Shown: positions 36,357 to 46,933, counted from the first letter of the stretch. The stretch is 64,000 bases of DNA from RYN-230 sp963837335 (GCA_963837335.1 CAWINS010000028.1:1-64000), one strand, 5' to 3'. Notes: generated from the sequence alone by a model not told the origin. A program made the numbers and translations.

Positions 36357-37769
36357 ATGGCACTGCACCGGCAAGTCGACCAGCAGGACGACGAGATGGA
36401 GATCAATCCTCTCTACTTCCGCGAAGCGCATCTCTCGGTGCCCCGGCACCGGCTCGCGCCGCATGGCCTGCTGCCCGATACGGCGCTCCAGGCCGTGCGG
36501 GACGAGCTCACCCTGGACGGCAACGCCCGGCTGAACCTGGCCACGTTCGTGACCACCTGGATGGAGCCCCAGGCGGAACAGCTGATGACCGAATGCCTCA
36601 GCAAGAACATGATCGACAAAGACGAGTACCCGCAGACCGCCGAGCTGGAGTCGCGGTGCGTGGACATCCTGTCCACCCTGTGGCACGCACCGGAGCACGG
36701 GGCGGCGACCGGCTGCTCCACGACCGGGTCCAGCGAGGCCTGCATGCTCGGGGGGATGGCGCTGCTGTGGCGCTGGCGCGCCCGCCGCCGCGCGGCGGGA
36801 GCCGACACCGCCCGGCCCAACCTGGTGATGGGCGCGAACGTCCAGGTCTGCTGGGAGAAGTTCTGCCGCTACTGGGACGTGGAGCCGAGGCTGGTGCCGA
36901 TGGAGCCGGACCGGCTGCACCTGCGCGGCCCGCAGGCCGCCGCCCAGTGCGACGAGAACACCATCGGCGTGGTCGCGATTCTCGGCTCCACCATGGACGG
37001 AAGCTACGAGCCGGTCGCGGAGATCAGCGCCGAACTGGACCGCCTCGCGGCCACCGGCGGCCCCGATGTCCCGATTCACGTGGACGCCGCCTCGGGCGGG
37101 TTCGTGGCACCTTTCATCCAGCCCGATCTGGTCTGGGACTTCCAGATCCCCCGGGTGGCCTCGATCAACGCGTCAGGGCATAAGTACGGGCTGGTCTACC
37201 CGGGCGTGGGCTGGGTGGTCTGGCGCAGCCCCGACGCGCTGCCCGACGACCTGGTCTTCAAGGTCAACTACCTGGGCGGGGAGATGCCCACGTTCGCGCT
37301 GAACTTCTCCCGGTCCGGGGCCAACGTCGCGGCCCAGTACTACAACTTCCTGCGCCTGGGCTCCCAGGGCTACCAGCGGGTCCAGCAGGCCTGCCAGGAC
37401 GTGGCGATGCACCTGTCCGGCAAGATCGCCGAGATGGAGCCGTTCGAGCTGCTGTCCGACGGCAGCGAGCTGCCCGTCTTCGCGTTCCGGATCCGCGACG
37501 AGTCCGCGGGCTTCACCGTGTTCGACCTGTCCGAGCGGCTTCGAACCCGGGGCTGGCTGGTCCCGGCCTACACCTTCCCAGCCAACCTGGAGCACGTCGC
37601 GGTGCTCCGGGTGGTGGTGCGCAACGGGCTCAGCAAAGACCTCGCCGACCTGCTGCTCAGCGACCTGCAGCGGCATGTCCGGAGTCCTGGCCGCGCACCC
37701 GCGCAGCCACGTGCCGCTGGCTCCGGCGGACAAGCGGCAGTCGTTCGCGCACTGAGCACCGCGCCTTGA
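36357..37769 (+). CDS. gadB: Glutamate decarboxylase (PLP), 3' end probably frame disrupted
   Basis: Converts glutamate to GABA with use of a proton. PLP-fold type I enzyme: TGCSTTGSSEACMLGGMAL, HVDAASGGFVAPF, and the Schiff-base Lys in SINASGHKYGLVYPGVGW. ATG 36357 follows GAGGGGAG. The open frame ends at 37769 in a Pro/Arg/Ala-rich tail (HVRSPGRAPAQP) unlike the family. The +1 frame from about 37690 reads VLAAHPRSHVPLAPADKRQSFAH and stops at 37755, matching the usual C-terminus that ends near an SF-x-H segment. One extra base near 37681 is likely. Corrected length 465 residues. Confidence 0.9.
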   Translation: MALHRQVDQQDDEMEINPLYFREAHLSVPRHRLAPHGLLPDTALQAVRDELTLDGNARLNLATFVTTWMEPQAEQLMTECLSKNMIDKDEYPQTAELESRCVDILSTLWHAPEHGAATGCSTTGSSEACMLGGMALLWRWRARRRAAGADTARPNLVMGANVQVCWEKFCRYWDVEPRLVPMEPDRLHLRGPQAAAQCDENTIGVVAILGSTMDGSYEPVAEISAELDRLAATGGPDVPIHVDAASGGFVAPFIQPDLVWDFQIPRVASINASGHKYGLVYPGVGWVVWRSPDALPDDLVFKVNYLGGEMPTFALNFSRSGANVAAQYYNFLRLGSQGYQRVQQACQDVAMHLSGKIAEMEPFELLSDGSELPVFAFRIRDESAGFTVFDLSERLRTRGWLVPAYTFPANLEHVAVLRVVVRNGLSKDLADLLLSDLQRHVRSPGRAPAQPRAAGSGGQAAVVRALSTAP

Positions 37770-37786
37770 GCACAGGCACAGCAAAA

Positions 37787-37824
37787 GCCCGGCCAGGCCC
37801 GCTCGATGAGCGGGCCGGCCGGGC
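37787..37824. terminator. Bidirectional hairpin between gadB and rbpA
   Basis: GCCCGGCCAGGCCCGCTC (37787-37804) pairs with the segment 37808-37824 around GAT, with one bulged A in a 17-bp stem. It follows AAAA and sits between convergent genes. Confidence 0.8.
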
Positions 37825-37837
37825 CAGGTCCAGCCGG

Positions 37838-38173
37838 TCAGGCGTTCCTGCGCAGCCGGTCCAGTGCCTCGCGCAGAATCGCGGCACCGTCGGTATCCGT
37901 GCGCCGTTCCTTCACGTAAGCCAGGTGCGTCTTGTAAGGCTCGCTGTGCGGCGGCCCGGGCGGGTTGTGCTCGTCCCGCCCGGCGGGGTACCCGCAGCGA
38001 GGGCAATCCCAGGTCTCGGGCACCGCGGCATCGCAGGCAAAGCTGGGCCGGGTCTCGTGCTTATTCGAGCACCAGAAGGAGACCCTGATCCGGGGCGCCG
38101 CCTCACCGCGCTCCGCTTCACCCATCGGGCCAGCCCCTACCCGGCTTCCCCTGATCGCGTTGCCACTACTCAC
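37838..38173 (-). CDS. rbpA: RNA polymerase-binding protein RbpA
   Basis: A 111-residue activator that binds RNA polymerase and the housekeeping sigma factor and stabilises open complexes. The N-terminus SGNAIRGSRVGAGPMGEAER (core-binding tail and basic linker-like start) and zinc-associated segments FWCSNKHETRPSF and TWDCPRCGYPAG are diagnostic. C-terminal TDTDGAAILREALDRLRR is the sigma-interaction helix. GTG 38173 matches the family start. Convergent with gadB and downstream of secG on the same strand. Confidence 0.95.
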   Translation of the reverse strand: MSSGNAIRGSRVGAGPMGEAERGEAAPRIRVSFWCSNKHETRPSFACDAAVPETWDCPRCGYPAGRDEHNPPGPPHSEPYKTHLAYVKERRTDTDGAAILREALDRLRRNA

Positions 38174-38230
38174 AGCTCACCCCTTGCTACGTCCGCTCTT
38201 GGCCTACCCGGCGACCCCCGGGCGCCCGCA

Positions 38231-38461
38231 TCATTTGTTCAGCAGCAGATTCAGCCCGATGATGCACAGGAACCACAGGACGCCAGTGAAAACCGTGAGG
38301 CGGTCCAGGTTCCGCTCAACTACGGACGATGATCCCAGCGTAGAGGAGACCCCGCCACCGAATAGGTCCGACAGGCCGCCGCCCTTGCCCTTGTGCAGCA
38401 GCACCAGCAGGATCATGAGCAGGCTGGTCATGATGAGGACGACCGAGATTGCGATAACCAC
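38231..38461 (-). CDS. secG: Preprotein translocase subunit SecG
   Basis: A 76-residue membrane protein: first hydrophobic segment VVLIMTSLLMILLVLLHK, the conserved LLHKGKGGGLSDLFGGG loop, a hinge NLDRLTVFTGVLWFLCIIGLNLLL with the second segment. It is part of the SecYEG channel. GTG 38461. It follows tpiA in the usual actinobacterial order gap-pgk-tpi-secG. Confidence 0.93.
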   Translation of the reverse strand: MVIAISVVLIMTSLLMILLVLLHKGKGGGLSDLFGGGVSSTLGSSSVVERNLDRLTVFTGVLWFLCIIGLNLLLNK

Positions 38462-38507
38462 TGCCCTGTCTCGTCCCTCCGAGTGCCTGCCGTGACCTGT
38501 ACAAACT

Positions 38508-38537
38508 CAACCAGCACTGTCTCGACCAGCGCTGCTG
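38508..38537. repeat. Degenerate 15-bp duplication between secG and tpiA
   Basis: CAACCAGCACTGTCT (38508-38522) followed by CGACCAGCGCTGCTG (38523-38537), 11 of 15 identical, in the 91-bp gap between the two genes. Confidence 0.5.
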
Positions 38538-38552
38538 GACCGGTGCCGCGGG

Positions 38553-39353
38553 TCAGGCGTTGACGGTTAGCTTGCGGTACCGGCATATCGTGGCGAACTC
38601 ACCGGCATCCAGGCTTGCCCCGCCGACCAGTGCACCGTCAATGTCAGCCTGCGTCATTATCGCAGCGATGTTGTCGGCCTTCACCGACCCGCCATACAGG
38701 ATACGCACACTTGCGGCTGCTTCGTCGCCGTGACCCTCGGAAACGCGGGCGCGGATTGCCCCGCAGACCTCCTGCGCATCCGCAGGTGACGCCACCTCTC
38801 CGGTGCCGATGGCCCAGACTGGCTCGTACGCCACCACCAGCCCCGCCACCTGCTCCGGTGAGAGGCCAGCGAGACCTCCGTCGAGCTGGCCGGTGCAGTG
38901 GCCAAGCTGCGCCCCCGCCCGCCGGATGTCCAGGTCCTCGCCGACGCACAGGATGGGGGTCATTTCGTTGCGGAGCGCGGCCTTCACCTTGGCGTTGACC
39001 AGCGCGTCGTCCTCGCCGTGGTACTGGCGGCGCTCGGAATGCCCGGCCAGCACGTACGTGCAGCCCAGCTTGGCCAGCATCGGGCCGGACACGTCACCGG
39101 TGTAGGCGCCCTTGTCATGCTGTGACAGGTCCTGGGCCCCGTAGCCGATCCGCAGCTTGTCCCCGGCCACCAGGGTCTGCACGCTGCGCAGCGCGGTGAA
39201 CGGCGGCAGGACCACCACGTCGGCGGCATCGTAGTCGGCGGCGGTCAGCGTGAAGGCGAGCTTCTGGACCAGGGCCAGGCCCTCGAAATGCGTGTTATGC
39301 ATCTTCCAGTTGCCGGCGATGAGCGGCTTGCGTGCGGCCGGGCCGGCGCTCAC
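38553..39353 (-). CDS. tpiA: Triosephosphate isomerase
   Basis: Interconverts dihydroxyacetone phosphate and glyceraldehyde 3-phosphate. 266 residues: LIAGNWKMHNT with the substrate Lys, VLAGHSERR with the catalytic His, AYEPVWAIGTGEVAS with the catalytic Glu, and ILYGGSVKADNIA phosphate loop. GTG 39353 overlaps the pgk stop (GTGA), showing translational coupling. Confidence 0.96.
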   Translation of the reverse strand: MSAGPAARKPLIAGNWKMHNTHFEGLALVQKLAFTLTAADYDAADVVVLPPFTALRSVQTLVAGDKLRIGYGAQDLSQHDKGAYTGDVSGPMLAKLGCTYVLAGHSERRQYHGEDDALVNAKVKAALRNEMTPILCVGEDLDIRRAGAQLGHCTGQLDGGLAGLSPEQVAGLVVAYEPVWAIGTGEVASPADAQEVCGAIRARVSEGHGDEAAASVRILYGGSVKADNIAAIMTQADIDGALVGGASLDAGEFATICRYRKLTVNA

Positions 39354-40557
39354 CCCTGCACCCCCAGCGCGCTGAGCCCGGGCAGGGTCCGGCCCTCCAG
39401 GTATTCCAGGCTCGCCCCGCCGCCCGTGGAGATGTGCGTGAACGCGTCCTCGGGGAAGCCAAGCTGGCGCACGGCCGCCGCGGAGTCGCCGCCGCCGACC
39501 ACGGTCAGCCCGCTGACGCGGCTGATCGCCTCGGCCAGGGCCCGGGTTCCGGCGGCGAAGGCCGGGAACTCGAACACGCCAGCCGGGCCGTTCCAGAACA
39601 CGGTCTTCGCGTCGGAGAGCTTCTGGGCGAACAGGACCCGGGTCTCCGGGCCCATGTCGAGGCTCTCCCGGTCCGCCGGGAACTCGCTGACCGGCACCAC
39701 CCGGTGGTCCGCGTCCGGGGCGAACCGGTCGGCGGCCACCAGGTCCACCGGCAGGACCACCTCGACCCCGCGCCGGCCCGCCTCGGCCAGCACCTCGGTG
39801 ACCTGCGGGATCTCGTCGGCCTCCAGGAGAGACTTGCCTACCTCGTAGCCCTGGGCGGCGAGGAACGTGTAGGACATCCCCCCGCAGATGATCAGGCGGT
39901 CGGCCCGGCCGAGCAGGTTGCTGATGACCGCCAGCTTGTCCGAGGGCTTGGCCCCGCCGAGCACCACCACATACGGCCGGGGCGGGTCGGAGGTGAGCTG
40001 GCGGAGCACCGCGATCTCGGCGATGACCAGGTCCCCGGCGGCGTGCGGGAGCAGCGCGGGCACGTCGTACACGCTGGCGTGCTTGCGGTGCAGGGCCCCG
40101 AAGCCATCGCCGACGTAGCGGGTGGCCAGCGCGGCGAGCCGGGCCGCCAGCCCGGTGCGCTCGGCATCGATCTTGCTCGTCTCGGCCGGCTCGAACCGGA
40201 CGTTCTCCAGCAGGCCGGCCTCGCCGTCGCCCAGGCCGGCCACGACCGCGGCGGCGGACTCCCCCGCCACGTCCTCAGCCAGCGGGACGGGCTGGCCGAG
40301 GAGCTCACTGAGCCGCGCGGCGACCGGCCGCAGGGACGGGCCGCCCGCGGCCCGGGCGGCGTACGTCTCTCCCTTGGGGCGGCCCAGGTGAGCGCAGATG
40401 ATCACCCGCGCGCCGCGGCTGGTGAGCGCCCTGATGGTGGGCAGGCTGGCCCGGACCCGGCCGTCGTCGGTGATCACGTCACCGTCCAGCGGGACGTTCA
40501 GGTCCGCCCGGAGCAGGACAACCTGCCCGGCCACGTCAAGGTCGTCGATCCGCTTCA

Positions 40558-40558
<1 letters not shown>
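39350..40558 (-). CDS. pgk: Phosphoglycerate kinase
   Basis: Makes ATP from 1,3-bisphosphoglycerate. 402 residues: VLLRADLNVPLDGD near the N-terminus, ICAHLGRPKG, VLGGAKPSDKLAVI (substrate and hinge), and GGGDSAAAVRQLG nucleotide loop with STGGGASLEYLEG near the end. ATG 40558 overlaps the gap stop by one base (TGATG). Confidence 0.96.
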
Positions 40559-41583
<1,025 letters not shown>

Positions 41584-41713
41584 GGCTGCGTCTCTCCTCG
41601 TCCTTAGCTTTCATACCGGCTGCTGCGCGCTGGTTTTCCAGCCAGCGGTGCGCGTGCTTTTCCGGCTCCGACCCTATCGGACAGCAGAGCCCACCCGGCC
41701 CGCCGGCGGGGTG

Positions 41714-41764
41714 GCCCGGTCATCTTCGGCCGGCATCTGGCGGGCCGGGAGAAGATGACCGGGC
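41714..41764 (-). terminator. Large hairpin between whiA and gap
   Basis: GCCCGGTCATCTTC (41714-41727) pairs perfectly with GAAGATGACCGGGC (41751-41764). The inner part can extend the stem. It begins 24 bases after the whiA stop. Confidence 0.75.
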
Positions 41765-41787
41765 CGCAGCCGCGCCACCACGGACCG

Positions 41788-42777
41788 CTACTGCGTGAGC
41801 ATCTCCGGCGTGAGACTGGATTCGGTATCGGGGATACCCAGGTCACGGGCCCGCTTGTCCGCCATGGCCAGCAGCCGGCGAATCCGCCCGGCGATCGCGT
41901 CCTTGGTCAGCGGGGGGCTGGCCAGCTGGCCCAGTTCCTCCAGGCTGGCCTGCCGGTGCTCGATCCGGAGCCGGCCGGCCACGGTCAGGTGGTCGGGCGC
42001 CTCGGTGCCCAGGATCTCCAGGGCCCGCTCGACCCGGGCGCCGGCCGCGACCGCGGCGCGGGCGCTGCGCCGCAGGTTGGCGTCGTCGAAATTGGCCAGC
42101 CGGTTGGCGGTGGCCCGGACTTCGCGCCGCATCCGGCGTTCCTCCCAGGCCAGCACGCTGTCGTGGGCGCCCAGCCGGGTCAGCAGCGCGCTGATCGCGT
42201 CGCCGTCCCGGACCACGACCCGGTCCACCCCGCGCACCTCGCGGGCCTTGGCGTGGATCTTCAGCCGCCGGGCCGCGCCCACCAGCGCCAGGGCCGCTTC
42301 CGGGCCCGGGCAGGTGATCTCCAGGGACATCGAGCGGCCCGGCCCGGTCAGCGAGCCGTGGGCGAGGAAGGCGCCGCGCCAGGCGGCCTCGCAGTCGCAG
42401 GTGGTACCCGACACGACCTGCCGGGGCAGCCCGCGGACCGGCCGGCCGTAGTTGTCCACCAGGCCCGTCTGCCGGGCCAGGCTGTCCCCGTCCTTGCGCA
42501 CCCGGACCACGTACCGGTTGCCCTTGCGGAGCCCGCTCGGGGCCAGCACGATCAGGTCCGAGGAATGGCCGAACACCTCCGCGATGTCCTTGCGCAGCCG
42601 CCGTGCGGCCACGCCGGTGTCCAGTTCGGCCTCCACCACGATGCGCCCGCTGGCCAGGTGCAGTCCCCCGGCGAAACGCAGCAGTGCGGACACCTCCGCC
42701 TTGCGGCAGCATGGCTTGAGCACCGTCACGCGGCTGAGCTCGTCTTTGACCAGGCCGGTCATCGCCACCGGCATCAC
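41788..42777 (-). CDS. whiA: Sporulation/cell-division regulator WhiA
   Basis: A 329-residue DNA-binding protein combining a degenerate LAGLIDADG homing-endonuclease fold with a C-terminal helix-turn-helix. Start VKDELSRVTV, CCRKAEVSALLRFAGGLHL, the RGAFLAHGSLTGPGRSM segment, NFDDANLRRSARAAVA and C-terminal ASLEELGQLASPPLTKDAI with the HTH. In Streptomyces WhiA works with WhiB to start sporulation septation. It overlaps the yvcK stop, in the standard rapZ-yvcK-whiA order. Confidence 0.95.
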   Translation of the reverse strand: MMPVAMTGLVKDELSRVTVLKPCCRKAEVSALLRFAGGLHLASGRIVVEAELDTGVAARRLRKDIAEVFGHSSDLIVLAPSGLRKGNRYVVRVRKDGDSLARQTGLVDNYGRPVRGLPRQVVSGTTCDCEAAWRGAFLAHGSLTGPGRSMSLEITCPGPEAALALVGAARRLKIHAKAREVRGVDRVVVRDGDAISALLTRLGAHDSVLAWEERRMRREVRATANRLANFDDANLRRSARAAVAAGARVERALEILGTEAPDHLTVAGRLRIEHRQASLEELGQLASPPLTKDAIAGRIRRLLAMADKRARDLGIPDTESSLTPEMLTQ

Positions 42778-43844
42778 TCCCCCTCGAAGATCTCTGCGAA
42801 CGCCCCGGCCAGCTGACGCGGGTCGTGGCGTGGTGTTCCATCGCGCATGGCCAGGTCGGCCAGCACCAGCCGGCCGCCCAGCAGGCCCGCCGCCTTCTCC
42901 AGCTCGGCGGCCGCGCCCCCCGCGGCCCCCCGGTCGGCGAGCACGATGTCAACTTTCAGTTGCGGTGCGTGGTCGGCCAGCACCTCCAGATGAGTCTGCG
43001 GGGTGAATCCCTCCGTCTCGCCGGGCTGCGCGATCAGGTTCAGCGCCACGATCCGCCGGGCCGGCGTGGCGACCAGGGCCTGGGCCAGTTCAGGAACCAT
43101 CAGGTGGGGCAGGACGCTGGTGAACCACGAGCCGGGCCCGAGCACCACCCAGTCGGCGTCCAGGATCGCGGTGACCGCCTCCGGGCAGGCGGGCGGGTCC
43201 TCCGGAATCAGGGACACCGAGCGGACCCGGCCGGTGGTGGACGCGCACGCGACCTGGCCACGCACCGTGCTCAGCGCGAGCGGGCGCTCCGGGTCGGCCC
43301 CCTGCACCTCGGCCACCAGGTCGAGCGGGACGGACGCCATGGGCAGCACCCGGCCGTACGCGCCGAGCAGGCGGCCGACCCAGTCCAGGCCCTGCACGGT
43401 ATCGCCGAGCAGTTCCCACAGCGCCACGATCAGCACGTTGCCGACCGCGTGCCCGCCGAGCTCGACCTCCCCGCCGGTAAAGCGGTGCTGGACCACCCGG
43501 CTCCAGGTGGTGCCCCAGGCATCGTCGCCGCACAGCGCCGCGAGCGCCATCCGCAGGTCACCGGGCGGCAGGACACCATACTGGCGGCGCAGCCTGCCGC
43601 TGGAGCCCCCGTCGTCGGCCACGGTCACGATCGCGCTGAGCTGCCGGGTCACCCGGCGCAGCGCCGACAGGGCGGCGAACAGGCCGTGACCGCCGCCGAG
43701 CGCGGCCACCTTGGGGTTCAGCGGCCGGACGGAGGGAGCCATGCCCACGTCGGCCGGGCCCGTGGTGGAGGGACCCGTGGTGGAGGGACCCGTGGTGGAG
43801 GGACCAGAGCTGCGGGCGCCGGGGTCAGCGGGGCCAGCCGTCAT
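42774..43844 (-). CDS. yvcK: Gluconeogenesis factor YvcK/CofD-like family
   Basis: A 356-residue Rossmann-like protein: VAALGGGHGLFAALSALRR, TVADDGGSSGRLRR, PPGDLRMALAAL, ELGGHAVGNVLIVAL and VLGPGSWFTSVLPHL. YvcK proteins bind UDP-sugars and affect carbon flux and cell-wall synthesis; the related CofD makes a coenzyme F420 precursor. The first 35 residues are variable and contain GPSTT three times, from a 15-bp repeat. Overlaps both rapZ and whiA by four bases. Confidence 0.93.
   Translation of the reverse strand: MTAGPADPGARSSGPSTTGPSTTGPSTTGPADVGMAPSVRPLNPKVAALGGGHGLFAALSALRRVTRQLSAIVTVADDGGSSGRLRRQYGVLPPGDLRMALAALCGDDAWGTTWSRVVQHRFTGGEVELGGHAVGNVLIVALWELLGDTVQGLDWVGRLLGAYGRVLPMASVPLDLVAEVQGADPERPLALSTVRGQVACASTTGRVRSVSLIPEDPPACPEAVTAILDADWVVLGPGSWFTSVLPHLMVPELAQALVATPARRIVALNLIAQPGETEGFTPQTHLEVLADHAPQLKVDIVLADRGAAGGAAAELEKAAGLLGGRLVLADLAMRDGTPRHDPRQLAGAFAEIFEGE
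43761..43805 (-). repeat. Perfect 15-bp tandem triplication in the yvcK 5' end
   Basis: CGTGGTGGAGGGACC occurs three times without change (43761-43775, 43776-43790, 43791-43805). It encodes three GPSTT units. Identical copies suggest a recent expansion. Confidence 0.92.
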
Positions 43845-44734
43845 TCGCGCCCCAGATCCCGGTGCACGACCTGGACGGCCGGCCCCTTGCCGCTCAGCTG
43901 GCTGGCGATCTGCTCGGCGACCGCCACGCTGCGGTGCTTGCCGCCCGTGCAGCCGATGGCCAGCGTGACGAAGCGCTTGCCCTCCCGCTCGTAGCCGGCC
44001 AGCACCACCCGCAGCGCGGACAGGTACAAGTCCAGGAATTCCGCGGCCCCGGGCCGGCTGAGCACGTAGTCACGGACCCGCTCGTCCTGCCCGGTCAGCG
44101 CGGCCAGGTCGGCCACCCAGCGCGGGTTGGGCAGGAACCGGCAGTCGGCCACGATGTCGGCGTCAACCGGCAGCCCGTACTTGTATCCGAAGGACACCAC
44201 GTTAACCCGCAGCGTGGCCGAGGCATCGGCGCTGAACGCGTCGTGCATCCGGGCCCGCAGCTCGTGCACGTTCAGCGCCGAGGTGTCGATGACCAGGTCG
44301 GCTTCTTCCCGGACGCCGCGGAGCAGCTCCCGCTCGGCGGCGATGCCCTCCACCACCCGGCCGTCCTCCTGGAGCGGGTGCGGGCGGCGGACGCTCTCGA
44401 ACCGGCGGACCAGGGTGTCGTCGGCGGCCTCCAGGAACACCACCCGCGGCCGGACTCCCCGGGCGGCCAGCTCGCCGATGGCCGACTGCAGGTCGGTGGA
44501 GAACGCCCGGCTGCGCACGTCCATCACGGCGGCGATCCGCGGTACCGCGCCCACGGCCCGGCGGGCCAGCTCGATCATGGTCGGCAGCAGGCCGGGCGGA
44601 ATGTTGTCGGCCACGAACCAGTCGAGGTCCTCCAGCGACTTGGCCGCGGTGCTGCGCCCCGCGCCGGACATCCCGGTGATGATCACGATATCCGGGCCGG
44701 GTACCGCCTCGGCGCGCTCGTCGTGCGCGCTCAC
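43841..44734 (-). CDS. rapZ: RNase adapter/nucleotide-binding protein RapZ
   Basis: A 297-residue P-loop protein: Walker A TGMSGAGRSTAAKSLED, FVADNIPPGLLPTM, RRPHPL, FGYKYGLPVDADIV and the C-terminal AIGCTGGKHRSVAVAE. In E. coli RapZ steers glmZ RNA decay; in actinobacteria its function is unclear but it is fixed in this cluster with yvcK and whiA. GTG 44734. Confidence 0.94.
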   Translation of the reverse strand: MSAHDERAEAVPGPDIVIITGMSGAGRSTAAKSLEDLDWFVADNIPPGLLPTMIELARRAVGAVPRIAAVMDVRSRAFSTDLQSAIGELAARGVRPRVVFLEAADDTLVRRFESVRRPHPLQEDGRVVEGIAAERELLRGVREEADLVIDTSALNVHELRARMHDAFSADASATLRVNVVSFGYKYGLPVDADIVADCRFLPNPRWVADLAALTGQDERVRDYVLSRPGAAEFLDLYLSALRVVLAGYEREGKRFVTLAIGCTGGKHRSVAVAEQIASQLSGKGPAVQVVHRDLGRE

Positions 44735-44770
44735 GTGCGGCCCGGCCCGTTCACCGGCGTTCCCGCCGGG

Positions 44771-46933
44771 TCAGCTACGCGCCTCACGGCGCCCCCCCTC
44801 TGCGCCCTGGCCATGCTCCCGGCCATCCCCCTGGCCATGGTCATGGCCGTCCTGCTCCCCGCGGTCAATGCCATTCTGCGCGACGTTCCTGTTCCCCGTT
44901 TGGTCTGCGGCCGGCTCCGTGGGTGGCTCCGGCCGCAGCGCGGCAAGCACCGCGCTCGCGACCCGCGGGCCGATGCCGGGAAGCCCGGCGATCTCCGCCT
45001 CAGAGGCGCTGGCGAGCCTGCGCACCGAGCCGAAGTGCCGTAGCAGCGTAGCCCGCCGCGCCGGGCCTAGTCCCGGGACCGAGTCAAGCTCGCTGACGGC
45101 GAGGGCCTTTGACCGTTTTGCCCGGTGGTATGTGATCGCGAAGCGGTGCGCCTCGTCCCGGACCCGCTGCAGCAGGTACAGGCCCTCGCTGGTCCGGGGC
45201 AGGATCACCGGGGAGTCCTCGCCGGGCAGCCAGACCTCCTCCAGCCGCTTGGCCAGGCCGCACGCGGCGACGTCGTCGATGCCGAGCTCACCGAGCGCGC
45301 GGGCCGCCGCGGCCACCTGGGCCGGCCCGCCGTCGATCACGACCAGGTTGGGCGGGTAGGCGAACTTACGCTGCCGCGCGGCCTCGGCCGAGACCTCGGG
45401 GTCGCCGAGTGAGTCGAGCTCGCCGGTGGCCTCCCGCTCGTCCAGGTAGCGGCGGAACCGGCGCGAGATCACCTCGTGGATCGCGGCGACGTCGTCGGTC
45501 CCGTCCAGGCCCCGGATGCTGAAACGGCGGTACTCCCCCTTGCGGGCCAGTCCGTCCTCGAATACGACCATCGACGCGACCACATGCGTGCCCTGCAGGT
45601 TGGAGACGTCGTAGCACTCGATGCGCAGTGGCGCCTCGTCCAGCCCGAGCGCCTCCTGGATCTCGGCCAGGGCCCGGCTGCGGGTGGTCAGGTCGCTGGC
45701 CCGCCGGGTCTTGTGCAGGGCCAGCGACTCGGCGGCATTGCGGCCCACGGTCTCCAGCAACGCCTTCTTGGGCCCGCGCAGGGGCACCCGGAGCCGGACC
45801 GGACCGCCGCGGCGTTCCGCCAGCCATTCCTCGACCGCCGGTGCGTCCGGCGGGAGTTCCGGGACCAGCACCTCGCGCGGAATGGCCGCGGACCGGGTGG
45901 CCGGGCGGGCGTTTCCCTTCTGCCCCATGGTCCTGCGCCCCGGCGCCTCCTCGGAGCCGTCCGGGATCTGCGTGCCCGGCGCCGGGCCGGCCACCGCGTC
46001 GTCGCTGTAGACCTGGCCCAGGAATTGCTCGACCAGCTCGCCGGTGGTCACATCCTCGACCTTGTCCACCACCCAGCCGCGCTGCCCGCGGACCCGGCCG
46101 TCCCGCACGTAGAAGACCTGGACCGCCGCCTCCAGCTGGTCCTGCGTGAGCGCGATGACGTCGCAGTCGGTGCCGTCGCCCAGGACCACGGTCTGCTTCT
46201 CCAGGGCACGCTGCAGCGCCTTGATGTCGTCGCGCAGCCGCGCGGCCCGCTCGAACTCCTCGGCCCGGGCGGCCTCGCGCATCTCGGCTTCCAGGCGGCG
46301 GATGAACCGGTCGGTCTGCCCGGCCATGAAGTCGCAGAATTCCTCGGCGAGCAGCCGGTGCTCGGCCTCGCTGACCCGGCCCACGCACGGCGCCGAGCAC
46401 TTGCCGATGTAGCCGAGCAGGCAGGGCCGCCCGATCTGCCCGGCCCGCTTGAACACCCCGGCCGAGCAGGTGCGGACCGGGAACACCCGCAGCAGCGCAT
46501 CGACCGTTTCGCGAATTGCCCACGCGTGCGAGTAGGGCCCGAAATAACGAACCCCGCGCCGCTTGGCGCCGCGCATGACCATGACCCGCGGGAAGTCCTC
46601 ACCCATGGTGACGGCCAGGTACGGATAGCTCTTGTCGTCGCGGTAGCGGACGTTGAAGCGCGGGTCGAACTCCTTGATCCAGGAGTACTCCAGCTGGAGC
46701 GCCTCGACCTCGGTGGCCACCACGGTCCAGTCGACCTTGGCCGCGGTGCGCACCATGGTCTGGGTCCGCGGGTGCAGGTTGGCGAAATCCGCGAAATAGG
46801 AATTCAGCCGCTGCCGGAGATTCTTCGCCTTTCCGACGTAGATGACCCGGCTGTGCGCATCCGAGAACCGGTACACGCCCGGCGACTCGGGGATGGACCC
46901 CGGCGCTGGCCGGTAGGACTGCGGATCTGCCAC
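44771..46933 (-). CDS. uvrC: Excinuclease ABC subunit C
   Basis: A 720-residue nucleotide-excision nuclease. N-terminal GIY-YIG domain (PGVYRFSDAHSRVIYVGKAKNLRQR), Cys cluster CLLGYIGKCSAPCVG, UVR motif near residue 210 (EEFERAARLRDDI), RNase H-like endonuclease half (RIECYDVSNLQGTHVVASMVVF, NLVVIDGGPAQV) and tandem HhH (VPGLGPARRATLLRHFGSV). It has an odd C-terminal tail of about 35 residues rich in Gly, His, Asp and Gln. Start GTG 46933. Upstream of rapZ, as usual. Confidence 0.95.
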   Translation of the reverse strand: MADPQSYRPAPGSIPESPGVYRFSDAHSRVIYVGKAKNLRQRLNSYFADFANLHPRTQTMVRTAAKVDWTVVATEVEALQLEYSWIKEFDPRFNVRYRDDKSYPYLAVTMGEDFPRVMVMRGAKRRGVRYFGPYSHAWAIRETVDALLRVFPVRTCSAGVFKRAGQIGRPCLLGYIGKCSAPCVGRVSEAEHRLLAEEFCDFMAGQTDRFIRRLEAEMREAARAEEFERAARLRDDIKALQRALEKQTVVLGDGTDCDVIALTQDQLEAAVQVFYVRDGRVRGQRGWVVDKVEDVTTGELVEQFLGQVYSDDAVAGPAPGTQIPDGSEEAPGRRTMGQKGNARPATRSAAIPREVLVPELPPDAPAVEEWLAERRGGPVRLRVPLRGPKKALLETVGRNAAESLALHKTRRASDLTTRSRALAEIQEALGLDEAPLRIECYDVSNLQGTHVVASMVVFEDGLARKGEYRRFSIRGLDGTDDVAAIHEVISRRFRRYLDEREATGELDSLGDPEVSAEAARQRKFAYPPNLVVIDGGPAQVAAAARALGELGIDDVAACGLAKRLEEVWLPGEDSPVILPRTSEGLYLLQRVRDEAHRFAITYHRAKRSKALAVSELDSVPGLGPARRATLLRHFGSVRRLASASEAEIAGLPGIGPRVASAVLAALRPEPPTEPAADQTGNRNVAQNGIDRGEQDGHDHGQGDGREHGQGAEGGRREARS

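Noticed and set aside
44771..44880. His/Gly/Asp-rich tail of UvrC as a separate metal-binding gene
   Set aside because: It is in frame with uvrC and has no start or ribosome site of its own; treated as a variable C-terminal extension.
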